A stretch of 24,002 nt of DNA from JANXQG01 sp037147235. GTDB taxonomy: Bacteria; Planctomycetota; Planctomycetia; Pirellulales; Thermoguttaceae. How positions within the stretch are numbered: the first letter of the stretch is position 1; each line of letters opens with the position of its first letter. The DNA is taken from NCBI GenBank assembly GCA_037147235.1, contig JBAWVO010000070.1, forward strand, positions 1-24,002, in the 5' to 3' direction. Positions 15,768-23,723 of this stretch are shown piece after piece. The position numbers and the translations under genes were made by a program. The notes below the pieces were generated by a model. It had not been told where the DNA came from. It did no database searches and saw only the letters and a program-made list of their open reading frames with translations.

Positions 15768-16696
15768 ACTCCGTAATCCGTGCCGATGGATTGGCACCGG
15801 ACATCGAATTTCCCTGCACATCGACGGGCACGAAGTTCGACTGGATCCATCGCCGCGACGGCAAGACGGACATCTACTTCATCAGCAACCAAAGTACACG
15901 CATCGCCGCTGCCCCAATGATATTCCGAGTCCGTGGTAAACAACCGGAGCTCTGGGATGCGGTTACCGGTGAAAGTCGTTTCCTGCCCGAATGGCGTGAG
16001 GAGGACGGTCGCACAATCGTGCCGATGCAGTTCGCGCCGCGGCAGTCCTTCTTTGTCGTATTCCGACAAGATAGTCAGAAGTCGGAGATCGCAGGTCGCA
16101 GGTTAGAAAAGAATTTCCCGAAACTGACGCCGATGCAGGCAATTGCGGGGGAGTGGAAGGTGTCGTTCGATGCACAGTGGTCCAGACTGACAAAAGCAGT
16201 GACTTTCGAGAAACTCGAGGATTGGACAAAGCGGCCGGAGGAAGGGATCAAGTATTACTCTGGAGCGGCAACCTATCTGAAGGTCTTTGACCTTGCGGAC
16301 AACACCAAGGCAAAGCGTGGCAAAGGCACGGGAGAGAAGTTGTTCCTGAACTTGGGAGTGGTAAAGAACATCGCCCGCGTTCGGCTCAACGGTTGCGATC
16401 TGGGCGTTGTCTGGACGGCACCGTGGCAGGTTGACGTCACCAGCGCGTTGAAGCCGGTGGGGAATGAACTGGAGATTACCGTGGCGAATCTCTGGCCCAA
16501 CCGTCTGATTGGCGATGCGACACTGCCCAAGGAAAAACGGCTGACTGTCACGAATGTGCGCACCTACGACACAATGACGACCGGCATCTTCGACTGCAAA
16601 AAGTGCGAGGATCGGAAAAAGATCGGCAAGCTTGCCGAATTGCTCCCCTCTGGCCTGCTCGGCCCCATACAACTTCTGTCCGGAGATTTCAAATGA
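15749..16696 (+). CDS. GH106 alpha-L-rhamnosidase, C-terminal part in a shifted frame
   Basis: This frame carries the remainder of the GH106 protein: NSVIRADGLAPDIEF, the FDWIHRRDGKTDIYFISNQ strand region and QSFFVVFRQ. A C-terminal galactose-binding-like sandwich follows, with NIARVRLNGCDLGVVWTAPW and ITVANLWPNRLIGD. ATG 15749 overlaps the end of the N-terminal frame by 19 nt and has no convincing ribosome site, so it is more likely a continuation than an independent gene. Between GVTVIGPK and the first recognisable residues here, GH106 proteins normally have a longer stretch, suggesting a deletion of a few tens of codons in addition to the frame change. A 35 nt heptad array (16073-16107) lies inside the coding sequence and encodes a linker-like QKSEIAGRRLEK. 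The stop overlaps the next start (ATGA at 16693-16696). Confidence 0.75.
   Translation: MREGTLNSVIRADGLAPDIEFPCTSTGTKFDWIHRRDGKTDIYFISNQSTRIAAAPMIFRVRGKQPELWDAVTGESRFLPEWREEDGRTIVPMQFAPRQSFFVVFRQDSQKSEIAGRRLEKNFPKLTPMQAIAGEWKVSFDAQWSRLTKAVTFEKLEDWTKRPEEGIKYYSGAATYLKVFDLADNTKAKRGKGTGEKLFLNLGVVKNIARVRLNGCDLGVVWTAPWQVDVTSALKPVGNELEITVANLWPNRLIGDATLPKEKRLTVTNVRTYDTMTTGIFDCKKCEDRKKIGKLAELLPSGLLGPIQLLSGDFK
16073..16107 (+). repeat. Degenerate heptad array inside the GH106 C-terminal coding sequence
   Basis: Five consecutive seven-base units of AGTCGGA/GGTCGCA type run through the region encoding a linker between the barrel-side strands and the C-terminal sandwich. Because 35 is not a multiple of three, the array as a unit cannot have been added to an intact reading frame without compensation. 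It may mark an old insertion or slippage site. Confidence 0.6.
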
Positions 16697-19600
16697 AAAA
16701 CCACATCATTCGTCGTTTCGTGGTCTGCCTCTTTGCCATCGTTGTGATGCTGGCAGGCGATGTCTGTACCTTGGTTGCGCAAACATCCTCTTTCTCGGGA
16801 TCGACGGCCACTGTCTCGACAACGCCGACTCTTGCCGCCGAGGCTCTTGCCATCGTTTCCCGCCAGAAGGGCGTTTTCACTTTTTCACCCGTTGCGACGC
16901 CCACCCGCAAAATGCCGGACGGCCCGTTGCTTGGCAATGGCGACGTGGGGGTGACGATTGGCGGCGTCCTGGAGCGGCAGAAAACCATCGGTCCCGACGG
17001 GGTCGCCCGTCCCATTTCTGTGACAAGCTCACCCGAGAGACACCGCTTCTGGATCTCCAAGAACGATTTCTGGAAATCCAAGACGATTTATCCCAACGCC
17101 CATCCTTGTCCCATCGGCGGCATTGACGTGAACATCCCCGTGCTTGTGAACGGGCAGTACCACGCTGAGCAGATTCTGGAAACCGCCGAGGTATTACACA
17201 CGCTCAAGACCACGGTGCGCACGGGCGATCCACCGCCATTCACCCGCGCGGGCACCACGATTCATTTTCGCTCGTGGGTTGCGGCCACGGAAAACCTGTT
17301 GGTCATCGAACTCTCGGTGGAGGGCGATCCGACCGAGGTGAACCCCTACAAGAGTACCGATCTGGTGGGCGTGGACGTGAACCTCTGGCCCATGACCGGC
17401 AACGAAGCCGAAACGGCAACCGGGAATCTTCCCGACGGCTATTGGGCCGTACGACGGTTCGTTTCGACGACCAAGTCTATCGCGTTAGATCAAGCACCGT
17501 GTAAGTGGTCGAGCGAAGCTGCCGTGGCGATGCGTCTGTTCAATCATCGGAAGCCGGGGCTGCCGGGGTTTCGGTGTGACGGCTGGTCCGCGGACCGTTT
17601 CGTTCTCTCACCGGGCCGCCCGGTCATTCTCGTGGCGGCGATTGTCACGAGCGAGGAATCGAAGACGCCGCTTGACGAAGCGCGACGACGCATTGCCGAA
17701 ATGACGCCGGAACGAGTCAATTCGCTTCGCACGACGCACCGCCAGTGGTGGCGAGAGTTCTGGTCGAAGTCCTTCGTCGAGATTGGCGATCCGCTCATCG
17801 AGAAGTTCTATTATGGTTCAAACTACCTCATGGCGTCCTGTAGTCGCAATAAGCAATTTCCACCGACACTCTTTGGCAACTGGATCACCGTCGATGGCCC
17901 TTCGTGGCAGTCGGATTACCATCTCAACTACAACCATCAGGCACCTTGGTGGGGCGTATTCTCCTCGAACCACCCCGAGTTGGCCGATCCGTATGACGCG
18001 CCCATCCTTGACTACCTGCCGACCGGCCTAGCCAACGCCCGAAAGTATCTCAAGGTTCGCGGCGTCTATTATGACGTGGGCGTGGGGCCGAAAGGATTGG
18101 AAGCTGCATTGATGCCAGACGGTCATTCCATTCCTGGGGAAGGCAATCGCCTGTTCCACGGTCAGAAGAGCAACGCGGTGTTTTGCGCGGCCAACATGTT
18201 CATGCGTTTCTATCATACGTATGACCACGACTACGCGCTACGCGTGTATCCTTTCCTGATCGAAGTGGCGAACTTCTGGGAGGACTATCTTAAATTGGAG
18301 GACGGCCGATACGTCATCAGCGGAGATGCCCTTGGCGAGACGGCCAGCGGCATTGGCGACAAGAATAACTGCCTTTCGCTGGGCCTGGTACGGATGTTCT
18401 TCAAGGGCATGCTTGATGTGAGCTCCGAGCTGGGCGTCGATGCAGAACGACGCACCAAGTGGCGCGACATCCTCGACCGCCTGAGCGATTTTCCCACGGT
18501 GGTGGTGGACGGCGTGCGGCGCGTTCGCGGCGCGGAGGAAGGCCCGGCCGCGAGCCGCGTGGGACCGAAACGCAACAGCAGCCGCGTCGAATTCACGGGC
18601 ATGGTCTGGCCATCGTGCGTGTTGGGACTTAGTTCCGACCCGGCAAACCTCAAGATATTACAGGACGATGCGCGCGGTTGGCCGGAGCGTGAGTGGATTA
18701 ACCACTACAACGGTTTCAGCCAGACATTCCCCGGCGCAGCGCGCGTGGGGCACGACCCGGAGGATATTCTCGCCAAGCTTCGCAAGCAACTCACGGTGGC
18801 GGGTTTCCCGAATCTCATGGTTTTTGGTGGCGGCCGGGGAATCGAAAACTGCTCTGCCGTACTCGCGACGATCAACGAGATGTTGCTCCAAACCCATGAA
18901 GGGGTGCTACGTCTTTTCCCCGTCTGGCCCAGGGAGCAGCCCGCCCGCTTCGGCCAACTTCGCACATCGGGCGCGTTTTTGGTTTCCAGTGAACTGAAGG
19001 GCGGCGAGGTGAAGTATGTGAAGATTTATAGTGAAAAGGGACGGACCTGCACGCTGGTCAATCCGTGGCCCGGCAAGGCGATGGATGTCTATCGCGACGG
19101 CAAAAAGGTTGAGACATTGAAGGGCGAACGGGTCGTGCTGAAGACGGAAGCCGGCGCGACGGTTGTGCTGATCCCGGAAGGCGCGGGATATGACTCGCTC
19201 CACGGCAGCATGGGGAACTCGCAGCGCACGATGTCCCATGCCGCATCGGTGGGGACGACTTACTATGTCGACGCGCTGGTCGGGGATGATTCAGCCGACG
19301 GGAGAGCGGCTGGGCCCTGGCGTTCGCTCGGGCGGGTCAACCAGCAAGTCTTCGCCCCCGGCGATGCCGTTCTGTTCAAGGCGGGGTGTCGCTGGCAGGG
19401 CCAGTTGCGATCACAAGGCTCCGGCAGCAAAGGCCATCCGATCCGCATCGATCGCTATGGCGAGGGGCCTTTGCCGATAATCGACATGGGAGCAACCACC
19501 GGTGCCGCGGTCCAGTTGTCAAACCAGGAGTTCTGGGAGATTCGCCATTTGGAGATAACCAGCGGCGCGCCACCGGCACGGGAGCACCGGCAGGGCATTC

Positions 19601-20673
19601 TTGTGCTGGGATCGGGCACTGGCCGCGTATTCCGCCATATTGTTGTCAGCGACTGCCATATTCACGACATCTGGGGCCTGTTGGGCGGTCGCGATCAGGG
19701 GATCGATAGCTACACCTCCACGGCGATCCTGGTGGCATCGCCAAGGGGTGAACAGGTAGCAACTTTTGATGAGGTTCTCATCGAACGCAACCTGATCGAA
19801 CGGGTTGACCGCAGTGCGATCATCGTCTGGACACCTACGAAGGCGGCCTCGGCCACGCGGGTAGTTGTGCGACATAATCGCATGACCAATCTTGGTGGCG
19901 ATGCCATCCTGATACTCGGCAGCAAGGGAGCACTGGTGGAGTACAACGTGGTCAATCATGCCGGCTTGCGTTGCGGTGACCCGAACGTGGTGCTGCCCGA
20001 CGGCCTGGAAGGGTACAACGCCTGTGCGGCGTCGATCTGGATGCACACCTGCGACCACTCCCTCATGCAGTTCAATGAAGTGTACAACACCAACGTGCAG
20101 GGCAACAATCAGGACGGTCAGGCTTTCGATTTTGATTTTGACTGCCGCCATTGCGTGCTGCAATACAACTACAGCCGACACAACCGGGGCGGCTGGCTGC
20201 TCATCATGCCGAGCGCGGAACATAATATAGCGAGATTCAACGTCAGCGAGAATGATCAGGTTCGCTTGATGTGCGGAGGCAGTTCGCTTGAGGCTGACAA
20301 CCACCTGTACAACAACGTATTCTATGTTGATTGCGGCACGGTGGAGGTCTTCACGAACGCCGTCTATACCAACAACATCTTCTACGCCACGGGACAGGGG
20401 CGTTTCAAAATCTCCAAACGGAAGCCTGGCCTCTTGAGCCACAATGTCTATTTCGGCCCCTGGCTCAAATTGCCGGAGGATGCCCATGCGATGCTGGAGG
20501 ATCCACGGTTCGTGGCAGCAGGTACTGGCGGCATGGGACTCGATTCACTGACAGGATATCGGTTGCGCACGGATTCGCCCTGTCGAAATAGGGGAATGCC
20601 GATTGCTAACTCGGGCGGGCGTGATTTCTGGGGCAATCCTTTGGCGGAAGGCGAGAAGCACATCGGACCTTAA
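16693..20673 (+). CDS. Fusion of GH95-like glycosidase (copy 2) with a right-handed beta-helix
   Basis: ATG 16693 overlaps the previous stop (ATGA) and has GGAG 7 nt upstream, giving 1326 residues with a Sec leader (RRFVVCLFAIVVMLAGDVC). Residues about 50-830 are a paralogue of the GH95-like enzyme earlier in the window: GPLLGNGDVGV, HLNYNHQ (N412, N414), candidate acid E549, and GIENCS (E718 in place of the GH95 Asp base). After VVLIPEG the frame, which stops in copy 1, continues through a short linker into a beta-helix (about 855-1326). That domain opens VGTTYYVDALVGDDSADG, carries DGQAFDF like the helix of the GH78 fusion, and ends DFWGNPLAEGEKHIGP. The beta-helix lacks its own signal peptide and start, consistent with gene fusion. 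The first part likely releases fucose or a related sugar; the helix may cleave or bind the backbone. The fused architecture is, to my knowledge, unusual. Confidence 0.83.
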   Translation: MKNHIIRRFVVCLFAIVVMLAGDVCTLVAQTSSFSGSTATVSTTPTLAAEALAIVSRQKGVFTFSPVATPTRKMPDGPLLGNGDVGVTIGGVLERQKTIGPDGVARPISVTSSPERHRFWISKNDFWKSKTIYPNAHPCPIGGIDVNIPVLVNGQYHAEQILETAEVLHTLKTTVRTGDPPPFTRAGTTIHFRSWVAATENLLVIELSVEGDPTEVNPYKSTDLVGVDVNLWPMTGNEAETATGNLPDGYWAVRRFVSTTKSIALDQAPCKWSSEAAVAMRLFNHRKPGLPGFRCDGWSADRFVLSPGRPVILVAAIVTSEESKTPLDEARRRIAEMTPERVNSLRTTHRQWWREFWSKSFVEIGDPLIEKFYYGSNYLMASCSRNKQFPPTLFGNWITVDGPSWQSDYHLNYNHQAPWWGVFSSNHPELADPYDAPILDYLPTGLANARKYLKVRGVYYDVGVGPKGLEAALMPDGHSIPGEGNRLFHGQKSNAVFCAANMFMRFYHTYDHDYALRVYPFLIEVANFWEDYLKLEDGRYVISGDALGETASGIGDKNNCLSLGLVRMFFKGMLDVSSELGVDAERRTKWRDILDRLSDFPTVVVDGVRRVRGAEEGPAASRVGPKRNSSRVEFTGMVWPSCVLGLSSDPANLKILQDDARGWPEREWINHYNGFSQTFPGAARVGHDPEDILAKLRKQLTVAGFPNLMVFGGGRGIENCSAVLATINEMLLQTHEGVLRLFPVWPREQPARFGQLRTSGAFLVSSELKGGEVKYVKIYSEKGRTCTLVNPWPGKAMDVYRDGKKVETLKGERVVLKTEAGATVVLIPEGAGYDSLHGSMGNSQRTMSHAASVGTTYYVDALVGDDSADGRAAGPWRSLGRVNQQVFAPGDAVLFKAGCRWQGQLRSQGSGSKGHPIRIDRYGEGPLPIIDMGATTGAAVQLSNQEFWEIRHLEITSGAPPAREHRQGILVLGSGTGRVFRHIVVSDCHIHDIWGLLGGRDQGIDSYTSTAILVASPRGEQVATFDEVLIERNLIERVDRSAIIVWTPTKAASATRVVVRHNRMTNLGGDAILILGSKGALVEYNVVNHAGLRCGDPNVVLPDGLEGYNACAASIWMHTCDHSLMQFNEVYNTNVQGNNQDGQAFDFDFDCRHCVLQYNYSRHNRGGWLLIMPSAEHNIARFNVSENDQVRLMCGGSSLEADNHLYNNVFYVDCGTVEVFTNAVYTNNIFYATGQGRFKISKRKPGLLSHNVYFGPWLKLPEDAHAMLEDPRFVAAGTGGMGLDSLTGYRLRTDSPCRNRGMPIANSGGRDFWGNPLAEGEKHIGP
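19054..19183 (+). repeat. GH95-tail duplication, copy B
   Basis: This is the partner of 3452-3581, with about 93% identity by eye. Here the segment is internal to a longer gene: the sequence diverges immediately after CCGGAAGGCG, and the stop codon that ends copy A is absent, so translation runs on into the beta-helix domain. Confidence 0.9.
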
Positions 20674-20690
20674 GGACTGGTTCGGCGAGG

Positions 20691-20804
20691 GTCCGCTATG
20701 CTTGGGATATCAATCCCGAGGTATGCAATCTGTTCAATGTGGCAGGATTGCTGGCGTCATCGTTCCGGACGGATGACTGGAAACTTGAATTTGCAGAACA
20801 ATAA
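20691..20804 (+). pseudogene. Remnant 3' end of a second sialate O-acetylesterase gene
   Basis: Read from 20691, 37 codons plus TAA encode VRYAWDINPEVCNLFNV...FRTDDWKLEFAEQ, almost the same as the last 37 residues of the esterase encoded at 3621-5258. No start, signal peptide or catalytic residue is present, so this is a decayed tail left when the body of the gene was lost. The reading frame and stop are still intact, which suggests the loss is recent. It occupies most of the 150 nt gap between the fusion gene and the oxidoreductase. Confidence 0.85.
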
Positions 20805-20810
20805 CATGAC

Positions 20811-20816
20811 AAGGAG
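20811..20816 (+). promoter_or_regulatory. Shine-Dalgarno fixing the oxidoreductase start
   Basis: AAGGAG stands 7 nt before ATG 20824. It excludes the longer in-frame start at 20698, which would translate the esterase remnant in the wrong frame ahead of the Tat leader. Confidence 0.75.
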
Positions 20817-20823
20817 TTTTTTC

Positions 20824-22011
20824 ATGAGGAAGCAACCCTCTGATCGTCGTACTTTTTTGAAGACGGCTGCGGCCGGTGTCGTTGTCGCTGGAGCGAGACT
20901 CAGCTTGCCCACCGCACGGGCAGACGAGAAGCCCGCAGCCGCGCTAACCAAGAAGATCCGCGTGGGACTGATCGGCTGCGGAAACGTCTCGGACGCGTAC
21001 CTGACCGATCTGGCGACGCGCGACTATATCGAGCTTGTCAGCGTTTGCGACATCATCGTCGAGCGGGCCAAGGCGGCGGCCAAGCGGTTCAAGGTGCCCA
21101 ACCATTATCCGCACATCGAAAAGATGCTCGCCGGTGCGCCGTTCGATCTGCTGGTGAACACAACCTCAATGCCTGCCCATTTTCCGCTGAACAAGGCGGC
21201 GCTGATGTCCGGCAAACACGTGTGGAGCGAGAAGCCGATGGCCACGGAGGTGGCCGAAGGTCGGGAACTGCTGGCGTTGGCGAAAGAGAAGGGCCTGCGG
21301 CTTTGGGCCGCGCCGACCGTGATCACCAGCCCGCAGTTCCGCTTCATGGCCGAGACCATCGCCAGCGGCAAGCTGGGGCACGTGGCGAGCGCACGGGGCG
21401 AGTATGGGCACACCGGTCCCACATGGTCCGAATGGTTCTTCCAGAAGGGCGGCGGATCGCTGTTCGACCTGGGCGTCTACAACGTCACAACACTTACCGG
21501 ACTGCTGGGGCCGGCCAAGGCGGTCGTGGGGTTGGCCGGCATCATCACGCCGGAGAGAACGATCAACGGCAAGAAGATCCAGGTCGAGGCCGAGGACAAT
21601 GCCATGATGCTGATCGATCATGGCAACGCGAGGTTTTCCCACATTACCACCGGATTCACGCACTTCAGCAAGGAGGAGCACCGCGATACAACCCGCGAGT
21701 ATTACACGATCGACGTGGTGGGCGACGCGGGGCGAATGTATCTGAGCGGCTACGACTGGGGGCCGCACGGGGTTGACTTGGCCACGGCAAAGAATCCCAA
21801 GGTTGAGCATTGTTGCCCTGAGCCGGGCGATTATACCTGGCAATACGGTGCGTCCTATGCGGCCAACTGCCTGCGCACTGGGCAGCAGGGGCTGATCACC
21901 CCGGAACACGGCCTGCATGTTCTGGAAGTGATGAATGCCTGCAAGGAGTCGCAACGCAACGGCACGCGGGTGGCGATCCAATCGACGTTCCCCTGGCCGA
22001 TCATCAAGTGA
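20824..22011 (+). CDS. Tat-exported Gfo/Idh/MocA-family oxidoreductase
   Basis: The 395-residue product starts at ATG 20824 with a Tat leader (SDRRTFLK, cleavage near ARA). A Rossmann fold follows with GLIGCGNVS (G48, G51, G53), the EKP motif at E136-P138 in VWSEKPMATE, and the C-terminal alpha/beta domain with GSLFDLGVYN (D215, Y219). These are the normal cofactor and active-site features of Gfo/Idh/MocA NAD(P)-dependent sugar dehydrogenases. Export by Tat implies folding with tightly bound NAD(P) before export, as known for glucose-fructose oxidoreductase. The substrate is not readable from sequence; given the neighbours, a deoxy sugar or oxidised sugar released from the polysaccharide is plausible. 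Its leader is nearly identical in DNA to that of the unrelated Tat protein at 5278, showing that the leader was inherited with a duplicated block. The gene ends 85 nt before the next one. Confidence 0.9.
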   Translation: MRKQPSDRRTFLKTAAAGVVVAGARLSLPTARADEKPAAALTKKIRVGLIGCGNVSDAYLTDLATRDYIELVSVCDIIVERAKAAAKRFKVPNHYPHIEKMLAGAPFDLLVNTTSMPAHFPLNKAALMSGKHVWSEKPMATEVAEGRELLALAKEKGLRLWAAPTVITSPQFRFMAETIASGKLGHVASARGEYGHTGPTWSEWFFQKGGGSLFDLGVYNVTTLTGLLGPAKAVVGLAGIITPERTINGKKIQVEAEDNAMMLIDHGNARFSHITTGFTHFSKEEHRDTTREYYTIDVVGDAGRMYLSGYDWGPHGVDLATAKNPKVEHCCPEPGDYTWQYGASYAANCLRTGQQGLITPEHGLHVLEVMNACKESQRNGTRVAIQSTFPWPIIK

Positions 22012-22043
22012 TCGAAGGCAGATGCCTTGAGCCTGACACCAAG

Positions 22044-22094
22044 ATGGAATATCTCGATGCGGTGAAGACTGTTTTGTCATCCAATAAGGAGTGA
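22044..22094 (+). other. Short open frame in the 85 nt spacer, possible remnant
   Basis: A 16-codon frame (MEYLDAVKTVLSSNKE) lies in the gap after the oxidoreductase and ends with TGA two bases before ATG 22097. It has no good ribosome site. It could be a decayed 3' gene end or chance. No promoter or terminator was recognised in the spacer. Confidence 0.25.
22086..22091 (+). promoter_or_regulatory. Shine-Dalgarno fixing the start at 22097
   Basis: AAGGAG lies 5 nt before ATG 22097. A possible GTG start at 22091 overlaps this site and is therefore rejected. Confidence 0.7.
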
Positions 22095-22096
22095 AT

Positions 22097-23719
22097 ATGA
22101 AATTGACCAGAAGAGATTTCGTCCAGTCGGCCGCTGTGACCGGCATGTGGCTCGCTGCGTCGAAGTCCGGCATGGTAGAGCAGGCGGCCGGAATGCCGAT
22201 TGTTCCTGCATCTGCGGCGAAGGATGCGGACGTTATTATGAATCGCCAAGTAAACCTAGAAATGCTGAAAGATGTGCCGAAGATCCCCTCTACCTCCCCG
22301 CCTGACTGGCAGTTCCTGGCAAAGCGAGTCAACAACTTCTTGACGAACCCGGCCAATGGGGCTCTGAAAACCGATGCGCAGGGCGTGAAATACTTCAGGA
22401 CAGTCGTCGAGGAAGAGGGCCGGGAGCTGATCACCCTGGGATGCGTGGTTGCTGGAAAGATTCTCAGGGGCGACGATGTCAGGGAGTTCACGCCCGCACT
22501 CGGCGCCTTTTACAACAGGGAGTACGGGCTTTTCCTTAACAATATCGGGCAGCGTGGGATCGAGTACTGGTATCTGATGGACCTCACCGCCCTGGCCGGG
22601 GCGATCATACGGCTGGCGTTGTCGCGGGATGCCGCCATTTTGGAGATGTGGGAAAATAGTGTGAACCGGATCATGAGGATGGCCCGGCAAATCGGCTACG
22701 ATTTCAATGCACAGGGCTACCAGTTTGACAAGGGAACCCCTTTTACGGGCGATCCAACATATCGCCAGCCTGACGCGATCGCCGGATATGCCTATGTCAT
22801 GCTGCTCGCTTATGGACTGCTGAAAAAGCAAGAATACATGGACGAAGCCGTCAATGCCTTGACCCGTTACCAGGCATTTGAGACCAATCCGTGGTATGAG
22901 ATTCCCAGCGGTGCAATGGGCGTGCTGGCAGCAGCCCGCTTGAATGCCCTGGGCCATTCCTTCGATCTTCGCAAGATGCTGGAGTGGGTGTTTGACCATA
23001 AGTGCGGAGCCATGCATGTTGGGCGGTGGGGTGAATACGAAATGAACGGATTGATGATCGGCTGGCGCGGATGGACGCGGGAACAGGCGCGCGGTGTTGC
23101 CTTCAGCATGGAAACCATGATTGTCCTGCCCTATGTGCTGCCTGTGGTGCGATATGATCCCCGGTTCGCCCGTGCGATTGGAAAGTACGCGGTCAATGTG
23201 ATTACCAACGCCAAGAGGTTCTTTTCAGATTATGTTCCCAAAGCCGCCCAGAGCAGGCCGGAGGCCGATCCTGCGATACCCTATGAGCGGTTGTGCAGCA
23301 GCCATGTTGGACATCCACTCTTTGCAGACGGCGACTTCGCGGGGCACAAATCCGTTTATGGCGGAGGCTTTGCCTTGTGGTGGGGGGCGATCATCGATAC
23401 GACCGAGCATGAATTCATTTTTAGGCTGGACGCCGCGAAAACTGACTTTCTCACAAGCGTAAAGTATCCGACTTACCTGTACTACAATCCCTACGTGATC
23501 GCCAAGACGGTCGCGATCGATGTTGGAACCGCCCCCCGGGATCTCTACGATTCCGTGAAAGGGGATTTTATCCTGAAAGGTGCCATAGGCAAGACCGTCA
23601 TCCCCATCCCGGCCGATTCCGCGATCGTACTGGTGCTCGTACCCACGGGCGGCACGATCAGCCATGATGGACACAGTTTACTGGTCAACGGCACGGTTAT
23701 CGACTACCGCAAAGAGTGA
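22097..23719 (+). CDS. Tat-exported helical (probable alpha/alpha toroid) protein of unknown family
   Basis: The 540-residue protein has a Tat-type leader (LTRRDFVQSAAVTGMW, cleavage perhaps near ASAA around residue 40). Most of the mature part, to about residue 370, is alternating amphipathic helices with aromatic-rich connections (GQRGIEYWYLMDLTALAG, GYQFDKGTPFTGDPTYRQP, GRWGEYEMNGLMIGWRGW). These are suggestive of the helical toroids of polysaccharide lyases and unsaturated-glucuronyl or related hydrolases. A central SSHVGHPLFADGDFAGHKSVYGGG stretch has several His/Asp residues that could form a site. The last 100 residues are beta-rich (VAIDVGTAPRDLYDSV, SAIVLVLVPTGG), like the terminal sandwich of such enzymes. 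I do not recognise the family, and no catalytic motif can be named with confidence. Its place at the end of an exported glycan-enzyme operon supports a role in polysaccharide breakdown. Confidence 0.75.
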   Translation: MKLTRRDFVQSAAVTGMWLAASKSGMVEQAAGMPIVPASAAKDADVIMNRQVNLEMLKDVPKIPSTSPPDWQFLAKRVNNFLTNPANGALKTDAQGVKYFRTVVEEEGRELITLGCVVAGKILRGDDVREFTPALGAFYNREYGLFLNNIGQRGIEYWYLMDLTALAGAIIRLALSRDAAILEMWENSVNRIMRMARQIGYDFNAQGYQFDKGTPFTGDPTYRQPDAIAGYAYVMLLAYGLLKKQEYMDEAVNALTRYQAFETNPWYEIPSGAMGVLAAARLNALGHSFDLRKMLEWVFDHKCGAMHVGRWGEYEMNGLMIGWRGWTREQARGVAFSMETMIVLPYVLPVVRYDPRFARAIGKYAVNVITNAKRFFSDYVPKAAQSRPEADPAIPYERLCSSHVGHPLFADGDFAGHKSVYGGGFALWWGAIIDTTEHEFIFRLDAAKTDFLTSVKYPTYLYYNPYVIAKTVAIDVGTAPRDLYDSVKGDFILKGAIGKTVIPIPADSAIVLVLVPTGGTISHDGHSLLVNGTVIDYRKE

Positions 23720-23723
23720 ACCC

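Larger units (their letters stand above)
20690..20930 (+). repeat. Esterase-tail plus Tat-leader duplication, copy B
   Basis: This is the partner of 5144-5390. The match begins 17 nt after the stop of the GH95/beta-helix fusion and runs through the start and Tat leader of the oxidoreductase, ending at GACGAGAA. It marks the downstream flank of the duplicated cassette. Confidence 0.9.

Noticed and set aside
3591..16107. CRISPR array or designed tandem repeats at the heptad sites
   Set aside because: Units are seven bases, short in number and without spacers, so they are simple low-complexity repeats.
16603..16692. Upstream start for the GH95/beta-helix fusion
   Set aside because: It overlaps the conserved GH106 C-terminus. 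ATG 16693 has a ribosome site and begins the signal peptide.
19519..20487. 322-codon open frame on the - strand
   Set aside because: It is antisense to the beta-helix domain and its composition is that of a shadow frame.
20698..20823. N-terminal extension of the oxidoreductase
   Set aside because: It reads the esterase remnant in the wrong frame. AAGGAG before ATG 20824 and the Tat leader fix the start.
21166..22491. 441-codon open frame on the - strand
   Set aside because: It lies antisense to the well-supported oxidoreductase and its neighbour, crosses their boundary and has no recognisable domain or ribosome site. It is an artefact of GC-rich codon use.
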